In this document: positions 1 through 5,700 of the stretch, piece after piece
Layout: every line of letters starts with the position of its first letter
Numbering within the stretch: position 1 is the first letter of the stretch
Origin: an uncultured Bacteroidota bacterium
GTDB lineage: Bacteria; Bacteroidota; Bacteroidia; Chitinophagales; Saprospiraceae
NCBI GenBank assembly: GCA_937926185.1
Contig: CALEYM010000487.1
Location: forward strand, 1-8,809
DNA: 8,809 bases
Direction of reading: 5' to 3'
Made by a program: the position numbers and the translations under genes
Notes under the pieces: generated by a model
Told to the model about the DNA's origin: nothing
Seen by the model: the letters and a program-made list of their open reading frames with translations, nothing else
Databases searched by the model: none

Positions 1-57
1 TTTGCAATTTTTTCGATTTTCAAAATTAAAACATAGGTGAAACATTTGGTGCTGTAC

Positions 58-118
58 AGGATTTAAGGGGTGGGAAATCAACCGTTGAAAAAGGTGGGGA
101 TTTGGGGGGTAAATTTAG
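58..118. repeat. Degenerate G-rich repeat-like tract at the broken end of the AbiEi relic
   Basis: The plus strand shows two related G-rich blocks, ggatttaaggggtggg near 59-74 and ggtggggatttggggggt near 93-110, separated by a short CAACCGTTG palindrome at 79-87. All frames that could extend the antitoxin upstream are closed here; the antitoxin frame has stops at 86-88 and 116-118. From memory, the look resembles dispersed 'GGATTTAGGGGG' repeats common in Bacteroidota and Cyanobacteria. It may be what interrupted the antitoxin gene. Bases 1-57 hold nothing I recognise. Confidence 0.25.
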
Positions 119-394
119 CGCACAAATGGGCACCTTTACTATTGGGATACTGTACCTTACCAAACCGGCATTCAGGAAGTTACGCTGAATGGCGCCCCGA
201 TCCGGATTTACAGTCCGGAAAAAACGGTGTGCGATATGATCCGGTTCCGGCAACGCGTGGGCATGGATAGTATGAAAGAAGTGCTCAAAACATACCTTGA
301 CAAACCTGACCGTAACCTTAGCCTGCTCCTTCAAATCGCCAAAACCCTGGGTATCGAAGGGGTAATGCGATCCTATCTTGAAATCCTGGTATGA
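119..394 (+). pseudogene. C-terminal remnant of an AbiEi-like type IV antitoxin
   Basis: The frame ending at the TGA of 392-394 reads GIQEVTLNGAPIRIYSPEKT near its start. It continues with VCDMIRFRQRVGMD, an amphipathic helix, and a LLLQIAKTLGIEGVMRSYLEIL tail in two runs. This is the typical C-terminal half of AbiEi antitoxins: the (I/V)YSPEKTxxD motif, the RF(R)xxxGxD segment, and a final helix ending in 'YLE'. Intact members are about 200 residues and start with a winged helix-turn-helix DNA-binding domain. Here only about 90 codons remain, because stops at 86-88 and 116-118 close the frame and no N-terminal domain is visible. It overlaps the following toxin start in an ATGA arrangement (391-394), as in functional abiE operons, so this was once a translationally coupled pair. 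It is probably non-functional, since the domain that would bind the operator is missing. Confidence 0.75.
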
Positions 395-531
395 AAGACA
401 TCGCTGCGTCTGTGCGGGACCGGCTGCAAAAATTTGCGCGGGAGACCCGGACAGATTTCCAATTACTGCTCATCCGTTATTTTCAGGAACGGATGCTTTA
501 TCGCCTGTCCGAGTCCGGATTCAAGCATTAT
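391..531 (+). pseudogene. N-terminal remnant of an AbiEii-like nucleotidyltransferase toxin
   Basis: The ATG at 391 overlaps the antitoxin stop (ATGA). The frame reads MKDIAASVRDRLQKFARE, then a DFQLLLIRYFQERMLYRLS segment, then ESGFKHY. This matches the conserved start of AbiEii toxins, which continue into a (V/L)KGxxLL motif that begins the nucleotidyltransferase fold. Here homology stops after about 47 codons, near base 531. The frame runs on as unrelated sequence (SFFLFLISSTRC) to a stop at 568-570. Everything catalytic (the G-S/T motif, the D-x-D pair and the later Lys/Asp motif) is absent, so the product cannot be an active toxin. The break coincides within a few bases with the stop codon (528-530) of the opposing nucleotidyltransferase gene. 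This points to a recombination junction rather than slow decay. Family assignment is from recognisable residues, not a search. Confidence 0.75.
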
Positions 532-1226
532 TCGTTTTTCCTTTTTTTAATCTCGTCGACGCGTTGTTGAAGACGCGCTTCTGCCAACCGGGTCTGTTCG
601 TCTTTCAATGCTGCAAGGTGGTGGCGGATAGCCTCCAGGATGTCATCTGAAACTTCCGAATAATCAATTTGACGAAGTAGCATAACCGGTTGCTGACGAT
701 CAGCAGCCGGAGCAGCCGCGAGATGATCGATTACCAAACGTAAATCGCGGTGCGGGATACGTTCCCGATAAAAAGTCAGTAATTCACTGATGGAATAAAC
801 CGAAAGCAGGGCGTGGATATCCCGGAAATCTTTTTCTTCCTTTCGGTTTACGATTGCATCCAATTTCAGGGCCGCAATATCCGGCAAGGCCGCCAAACGC
901 ATTCCCTCTAATTCAATTGGTGGCAACAAAAACGAGACATTCCAAGTGTACAGGTCAAGTTTGACCCTTTCATAAACTCCGGCGAATCCGTGTGGCGATT
1001 CCTTCATTACGACAAAACCGGGAAGTATACGATTTAAGGCCGTTTCTGCCATGCGGTTATCAAAGGGGTTTTCTGAAAAGAAATCAGCATCCACCGAAAC
1101 TCTATGTCCTAAAATCAGGCTCAATGCAGTTCCGCCAACCAAACGAAAATCCTGAAAAAACGGATCGGATGAAACTGCCCGGATAATTTTTAGAAGAGCG
1201 GGTGATACTGTTTCGAGGTGGAGCAT
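528..1226 (-). CDS. AbiEii/AbiGii-family nucleotidyltransferase (probable toxin of a TA or defence pair)
   Basis: The 232-residue protein has the DNA polymerase beta-like minimal nucleotidyltransferase fold. Visible motifs are LVGGTALSL (G31, G32, T33), the metal-binding pair D46/D48 in SVDADFF, a third acidic strand residue D91 in VKLDLY, and the family motif LKLDAIVNRKEEKDFRDIHAL (K121, D123, R128, K132, D133, D136). Families of this kind transfer nucleotides to RNA or protein targets; some act as type IV/VII toxins on tRNA. The target here cannot be read from sequence. After the core, residues 190-232 form a charged, helix-prone tail. The start ATG at 1224-1226 has a good AGAGGA ribosome site about seven bases upstream, which is rare in this window. 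The gene overlaps the end of the small upstream gene by 37 bases, implying coupled translation. Its stop lies at the junction with the AbiEii relic, but the C-terminus does not look truncated. Confidence 0.85.
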   Translation of the reverse strand: MLHLETVSPALLKIIRAVSSDPFFQDFRLVGGTALSLILGHRVSVDADFFSENPFDNRMAETALNRILPGFVVMKESPHGFAGVYERVKLDLYTWNVSFLLPPIELEGMRLAALPDIAALKLDAIVNRKEEKDFRDIHALLSVYSISELLTFYRERIPHRDLRLVIDHLAAAPAADRQQPVMLLRQIDYSEVSDDILEAIRHHLAALKDEQTRLAEARLQQRVDEIKKRKNE

Positions 1227-1489
1227 TTGAAATCCTCTTTTTTCAGATTGAACAGGGCCGATGCCAAATAGATCGCATTTTCCGGCAGATAGTTAGCAGA
1301 CAATAGCGTTTCCATGATTTTCTCCTCCGGATAAATCCGCATAACCTCGGCCACGTCTTCCAATCGCCCCAAGTCAAATACCCTGCGTATGATATGCGAC
1401 GCATCACGCTCAAAATCAATTTTCTCCGGGTCGCTGTCCCAAAAAAGAAAGTCGGAAAAAACAGGTTTTATCTGCGCTGTGGTGGGCAT
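1190..1489 (-). CDS. Small conserved protein upstream of the nucleotidyltransferase; probable antitoxin (DUF6922-like)
   Basis: This 99-residue protein contains DFLFWDSDPEKIDFERD, then a helical segment HIIRRVFDLGRLEDVAEVM, the stretch YPEEKIMETLL, and a terminal FNLKKEDFKC. The 'FWD-x-D-P-x-K-I-D-F' start followed by helices recalls the short DUF6922-type proteins that accompany nucleotidyltransferase toxins in Bacteroidota. That match is from memory and is the least certain point. It has no signal peptide or membrane segment. I chose the ATG at 1489 over the TTG at 1525 in the same frame because a TAAATTTG promoter box lies between the two (1514 down to 1507). A transcript from that box would not include the TTG. 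The gene's 3' end overlaps the nucleotidyltransferase start by 37 bases. The likely role is to neutralise the partner or repress the operon, inferred from gene order and size. The nine residues after FKCS (TSKQYHPLF) look non-conserved. Confidence 0.75.
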   Translation of the reverse strand: MPTTAQIKPVFSDFLFWDSDPEKIDFERDASHIIRRVFDLGRLEDVAEVMRIYPEEKIMETLLSANYLPENAIYLASALFNLKKEDFKCSTSKQYHPLF

Positions 1490-1506
1490 GGTGAATTTTT
1501 GAATGA

Positions 1507-1514
1507 CAAATTTA
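1507..1514 (-). promoter_or_regulatory. Bacteroidota-type -7 box (TAAATTTG) of the small protein/nucleotidyltransferase operon
   Basis: The minus strand reads TAAATTTG, a full match to TAnnTTTG, ending 17 bases before the ATG at 1489. Transcription would start about 7 bases downstream, giving a very short leader. No convincing -33 TTG lies at the usual distance. The position fits the gene order and helps decide the start codon. Confidence 0.45.
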
Positions 1515-1536
1515 GGGATTTTCAAGGATCGTTAAT

Positions 1537-2049
1537 CTAATAATCCTTACAATCGCAATACTCCACCCCAAACGGACACCCTTCCGGATTAAAGTGACAA
1601 AACTCGATGCCGTTTACTCCATGCTCCATTAGCATAGCCGGTTCCGCCATCCGCGCCAACATGGCCGGATAAAACACCCGGGCCGGCGTTTTTTTCGGCA
1701 CCGTCGGCAAAAAATTGTACGCCACCCATAGCCGGACCAGGGCGTCCACCAGCGCCCGGACCTGCTCTTCCGTAAGTTGTTCCGCCGGCGGAAATTGATC
1801 CGGCGTAAAGCCGAAATGGTCGAACATGGTGATGGCCGGTTTTCCATGCAGCCAGTCTTCCAATTCGCCAATGGAGGCTTCGAAATTGCCGGGCATTTCC
1901 ATGGGCGCTCGCTGCTCTGCATATCCTTCCGGTGGCTGGTGCATGGCATCGCGCAAACCGGCCTGGTAAAAATGCGGCGGAAAACGGCGCCAGCGGGCGA
2001 GCGTGGCGGCGTGAAGGTCGGAGAGCAGTTGGGCGAGATAGGTTTCCAT
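1537..2049 (-). CDS. Hypothetical protein, 170 residues, with a Cys/His-rich C-terminal tail
   Basis: I do not recognise a named family. The start is hydrophilic and helical (LLSDLHAATLARW). It is followed by a Pro/aromatic segment FPPHFYQAGLRDAMHQPPE (residues 23-41), an acidic region with GELEDWLHGKP, and FTPDQFPPAEQLTEEQVRAL. A helical stretch around VDALVRLWVAYNFLP (101-115) comes next. The C-terminus has C151, H152, C158, C165 and C167 arranged as CHF-x4-CPF-x4-YCDC, which could bind a metal or form a redox site; this is inference. No signal peptide or transmembrane helix is visible, so it is probably cytosolic. The ATG at 2047-2049 has no Shine-Dalgarno, as is usual in this phylum. The ORF is compact, its codon use looks ordinary, and the longer overlapping frame (1629-2162) is Arg/Cys-rich nonsense. 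Three palindromes lie upstream. The next gene down has its own promoter box, so this is probably a separate transcript. Confidence 0.7.
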   Translation of the reverse strand: METYLAQLLSDLHAATLARWRRFPPHFYQAGLRDAMHQPPEGYAEQRAPMEMPGNFEASIGELEDWLHGKPAITMFDHFGFTPDQFPPAEQLTEEQVRALVDALVRLWVAYNFLPTVPKKTPARVFYPAMLARMAEPAMLMEHGVNGIEFCHFNPEGCPFGVEYCDCKDY

Positions 2050-2063
2050 GTTTTAGCGGGTGT

Positions 2064-2154
2064 TGTGTATGTTATTGTTACACATTTTGTTGTTAGGCTG
2101 CAAAGTGCAAAAAATGCACATTGGAAACAGTAACAGATTGTTCCAAAATGGAAC
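2064..2154. promoter_or_regulatory. Three short palindromes upstream of the 170-residue protein gene
   Basis: Three perfect inverted repeats lie in a row: TGTGTA-N9-TACACA (2064-2084), GTGCA-AAAAA-TGCAC (2105-2119) and GTTCCA-AAA-TGGAAC (2140-2154). Their centres are about 38 and 35 bases apart, and all are 15-105 bases upstream of the start at 2049. The two distal ones have A-tract centres. They could be operator sites or mere chance in AT-rich DNA; their sequences differ, which argues against one regulator. Confidence 0.3.
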
Positions 2155-2180
2155 CCACTCAATTTTCTTTTACAGACACC

Positions 2181-2220
2181 GGCAACTACCGGGGAAAGCT
2201 CGGTAGTTGCCTTTTCTTGT
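2181..2220 (+). terminator. Terminator-like hairpin
   Basis: A perfect 11-bp stem pairs GGCAACTACCG (2181-2191) with CGGTAGTTGCC (2201-2211). The 9-base loop is followed on the plus strand by TTTTCTTGT. This is the form of an intrinsic terminator reading rightward. No plus-strand gene ends upstream of it now, so it may be a leftover of a lost gene, or insulate the region from leftward genes. In the minus direction there is no T-tract, so it would not terminate well. Confidence 0.55.
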
Positions 2221-2493
2221 TCCCGCCCTTTGAGTGAAAAAATCTGTGGTTGATTCCCGTCGCGGCAACTTGTAAAAAATCCTTACAGATTGAAATACAT
2301 GAGTATCTCCCCTTTGTTTTCCATGGTCATTTCTTTTTTCAACAAATATCGGCTGAGCAACAGATAGTTTAAAACATTTTGTGGACGCTTGATATATTTT
2401 TTTAAATTTAAAGTTTGCTAAAAACCTTATTATCTTTAACTTACAAAATTTCATTCCTAAAAAAGTTGACCGCACCGGAGTTTTCCGATCCGC
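2212..2493. other. AT-rich intergenic stretch without a supported gene
   Basis: About 280 bases that are clearly more AT-rich than the downstream SNF2 gene. A long minus-strand frame crosses it (2170-2658), but it runs through the inverted-repeat element and the hairpin and shows no domain. The only coding-like trace is a 13-codon minus-strand frame at 2283-2324, MENKGEILMYFNL. Its first ten residues resemble the start of RhuM-family proteins, which is too short to call. Confidence 0.5.
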
Positions 2494-2501
2494 TATCTTT
2501 G
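2494..2501 (+). promoter_or_regulatory. Possible -7 box (TATCTTTG) for the SNF2 gene
   Basis: TATCTTTG matches TAnnTTTG. A TTGAC lies at 2466-2470, with a spacing of about 23-25 bases, somewhat long for a -33 element. If used, the message would start near 2508 and carry a leader of nearly 200 bases containing the whole nested inverted-repeat element. A better-placed promoter downstream of that element is not visible; TACATTG at 2672 lacks one T. Confidence 0.35.
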
Positions 2502-2516
2502 CAAAACGTCGAAGTG

Positions 2517-2624
2517 TGCAGGCCCACACTACTGGACATTTTGGGTTTAGACCTTCCAGGTTTCGCAAACCTGGAAGGTCTGGATACAGCCGAAGCATAA
2601 AATGTCCAGTAGTGTGGTGCCGGC
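2517..2624. mobile_element. MITE-like nested inverted-repeat element with imperfect flanking duplication
   Basis: The outer arms are a perfect 19-bp inverted repeat, CCACACTACTGGACATTTT at 2524-2542 and its complement at 2599-2617. Inside lies a second perfect palindrome with 15-bp arms and a 3-base CGC loop, AGACCTTCCAGGTTT at 2549-2563 pairing with 2567-2581. The outer pair is flanked directly by TGCAGGC (2517-2523) and TGCCGGC (2618-2624), 6 of 7 identical, which looks like a target-site duplication. At 94 bp between outer ends with no coding capacity, it fits a miniature inverted-repeat transposable element. Alternatively, a REP-like palindrome may have been captured inside an older element. 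The inner motif resembles dispersed repeats I remember from Saprospiria genomes (recollection, not a search). It sits between the putative promoter and the SNF2 start. Confidence 0.6.
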
Positions 2625-2679
2625 CACAACATGATTCAGACGCAACATAACCGAACAATCAAACTTAAAAATACATTGC

Positions 2680-2696
2680 GCCGAACGGGGTTCGGC
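2680..2696 (+). promoter_or_regulatory. Hairpin in the SNF2 leader, eight bases before the start codon
   Basis: GCCGAAC (2680-2686) pairs perfectly with GTTCGGC (2690-2696) across a GGG loop. It occupies the place of a ribosome-binding site in front of the ATG at 2705. It could damp or regulate translation initiation; there is no Shine-Dalgarno to sequester, so any effect would be through general accessibility. Confidence 0.35.
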
Positions 2697-2704
2697 TATA
2701 CCTT

Positions 2705-5700
2705 ATGTACTGGCACTACGAAAAACGCCGCGCCCCCAAAGCCGCTCCCGGCGCCACCCGCAAAACGTACGGCTCCACCTGGTGGGGGCAACAATGGCTG
2801 CAGGCGCTCACCGACATCGATTATTCCAACCGCCTGCCGCGCGGCAAAACGTACGCCAACAAAGGCCTGGCGCACGACCTGGAATTGCAGGGCAACACCA
2901 TCAGCGCCAAAGTGACCGGCAGCCAGCCCCGGCCCTACCAGGTGCAAATCACCGTGCCGGCGTTCGATCCCGGCACACGGGAACGCTTAGTGCGGGTGGT
3001 GACGGAAAACCCGCTGTTTCTCTCCAAACTGCTGAACCGCGAGTTGCCCCCCGAACTAAACGAAGCCTGCGTAACCGAAAATATCCACATTTTCCCGCGC
3101 CGTTGGGACGACCTGAAAGGCTCCTGCTCCTGTCCCGACTGGGCCGTGCCCTGCAAACACATGGCTGCCGTGCTGTACTTAGTCGCCAATGAAATAGACA
3201 AAAACCCCTTCGTGGTATTTGACCTGCACGGTTTCGACCTGGTAGCGGCCCTGGAGGAAAGCGGCTACACGGAAGCGGCCGGCGATTCGGTTTCCATCCC
3301 GGCGCTGACCCAATGGCAGCAGCCGGTAGCAGCAGCGGGTACAACGTTCACCCTCCATGAAGCACGGCTCGCCGCGCTCGATTTTTCCATCCTGCCCGAC
3401 TGCCGCGACGATCTCATGCGCCTGCTGAGCGAAAAACCGGTGTTTTTCCCGGAGGGCGATTTTAAAAAAATACTCGCCGCGGCCTACAAAAGCATCGCCG
3501 GCGGCGTGGAAATGACTGCCGGGTTCGGCCAGGAATTGAAGGGCGAGCACACCCACGCCGTGCAAAACGCCGAAAAAGTACTGCTGCTGCTGGATGCCGC
3601 CGGGGGCGGTTTCCTGGGTTGTTCGCTGCTCGACGCCCGGGAAGAAAGCCTGATCGACTTCGACTCGGCAGCCGAACTGGCCGCTTTTCTTGAAGCGCTG
3701 CCGCCCGCACAGGTAGCCCAAAGCGCGCCGGAACTGCGCTCGCTGCACCTGGCGTACCGGTTGGCGGAAACGCTGGCCCGCAGGGGCGCTTATGTGCCGC
3801 AAATTTGTTCGCTGCCCGTTGAACAGGATCGGAGCGGGGCTTCCTTTTTTATTCGGTTCGTGCCCGCTTTGTTGAACGCCGGGGTGCGCGCAGTTTGCGA
3901 ACAAGCCGCCGGCCTGATGGCGCCGGGTATGTTGGTGTATATCGGCGACGACCGGAACCTGGAGCCCGTTCCGGCGGATTACCTTTCCGCGCTGTTGGCT
4001 GTTTTCCTGGACTATTTTGTGCAGGAAAACACGGAAAAAGCGGCCCGCGAAGGCGAGCTGCCGCGCTGGTTTTTCTCCGGCGCCCCGGCCGTTTTCGAGC
4101 GTTTTGAAAACCGGGAATACCCCAAAAACATCCAGCTCTGGCTCAACCGTTTTTTCATTGCGGAAAAAGACTTTGTGCCGGTTTTCGAAGTGAACGACGA
4201 CGAAGACTTGTTTGAAGTAGGCGTCAGTATCGAGGACAAAACAGCGGCATTTCAGGCGCCGGTACCGCTGGCCGCCATTTTTTCGGATCAAAAACACGCC
4301 CGCCTGCGCCTCAACGCCCTGCGCGACCTGAGCATGGTGGCGGAATTTTTCCCACCGCTGAACAACCTGATCGCCTCCAAAGGCAAGGAACGCCTGCGCT
4401 TCGACAGCCGTGCCTTTGTGGAGGTGTTCTTCAACGCCCTGCCGGTCATTCGCTTGTTCGGCATCCGCGTGTTGTTGCCGAAGGCCTTGCAAAAGTTGTT
4501 CCGACCCGCGGCATCCATGTCGCTGAGCGCCGGCAACAAGGGCAAAGTGGCGAGCGCCGGCCTGCTGTCGTTTGCCAGTATGATCGATTTTCAGTGGCAA
4601 ATCGCCCTCGGCGACCAGTTACTCTCCCCGGAAGCATTTCTGAAAATGGTCAAAACCATGCGCGGTATCGTGCGGCTGGCCGACGGCTATGCCTACGTGG
4701 ATGAAAAAGAAATGGCCGCACTACTGGAGAAAATCGAACACACCCCGGCGCCCACCGGCCCCAAATTACTGCAAATCGCCTTCTCCGGCGAATACCAGGG
4801 CGCCCCGGTGCACCTCGACGAATCGGCCAAAGCGCTCATCGCCGACTTGCTCCGCCCCGATGCCGTGCCCCTGCCCGCCGGACTGCACGCCACGCTGCGC
4901 CCTTACCAGCTGCGCGGCTTCGAGTGGCTGTACAAAAACACCCGCCTCGGCTTCGGCAGTCTCATCGCCGACGACATGGGTTTGGGCAAGACCCTGCAGG
5001 TCATTACCACCCTGCAACGCCTGAAAGAGGACGGCGCCCTCGCTGGCGACCAGAAAGCGTTGGTCGTGGCGCCTACCACCCTGCTCACCAACTGGTCGAA
5101 GGAAATCGCCCGCTTCGCCCCCGACTTGCGCCTGCACGTGTACCACGGGCCGGGCCGCAGCCTGAAACCCTTGAACGACTGCGAAATTCTGCTGACCACC
5201 TACGGCGTGGTGCGCTCCGAAATCGCGGAGTTTCAAAAAAAGAACTGGCTCGTAGCCGTCATCGACGAAGCCCAAAACATCAAAAACCTGGAAACGGCCC
5301 AGACCAAGGCCGTGAAAAAACTCCAGGCGCCCGTGCGTATCGCCATGACCGGCACGCCCGTGGAAAACCGCCTGAGCGAATATTACTCGCTCTTTGAATT
5401 CGCCAACCGGGGCTACCTGGGCTCGCTGAAAGAATTTACCGACGAATACGCCAAGCCCATCGAACTGGAACGCAACCACGCCGCCCTCGACCGGTTCCGG
5501 CGCGTCACGGCGCCCTTTCTGCTCCGCCGCGTGAAAACGGACAAAAGCATTATCAGCGATCTGCCGGACAAAATAGAAACCGATCAGTTCTGCGTGCTGA
5601 CGCCCGAACAGGCTGCCTTGTACCAAAATGTGGTGGACGAGTCGCTGCGCGCCATCGAGAAAGAAAAAGAAGGCGACATCAAACGCCAGGGGCTGGTGCT

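Noticed and set aside
26..334. 102-codon minus-strand frame at the left edge
   Set aside because: It is opposite the recognisable AbiEi remnant and the G-rich tract and shows no domain.
536..549. T-rich run at the end of the nucleotidyltransferase gene as a terminator
   Set aside because: It lies inside the coding sequence, encodes its Lys-rich tail, and has no adjoining stem.
1490..1525. TTG start 12 codons upstream for the small antitoxin-like protein
   Set aside because: The TAAATTTG promoter box lies downstream of it, and no ribosome site precedes it, so ATG 1489 is preferred.
1629..2162. 177-codon minus-strand frame overlapping the 170-residue protein gene
   Set aside because: Its composition is Arg/Cys/Pro-rich and irregular, typical of an out-of-frame shadow; the 1537-2049 frame has ordinary composition.
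2170..2658. Minus-strand frame of 162 codons in the intergenic gap
   Set aside because: It reads through the nested inverted repeat and the terminator-like hairpin and has no family character, so it is a chance frame.
3179..4600. Open minus-strand frame of 473 codons opposite the SNF2 gene
   Set aside because: It is Gln/Arg/His/Gly-rich, shows no domain, and lies wholly opposite a gene with clear motifs; it arises from the GC-biased codon use of the sense strand.
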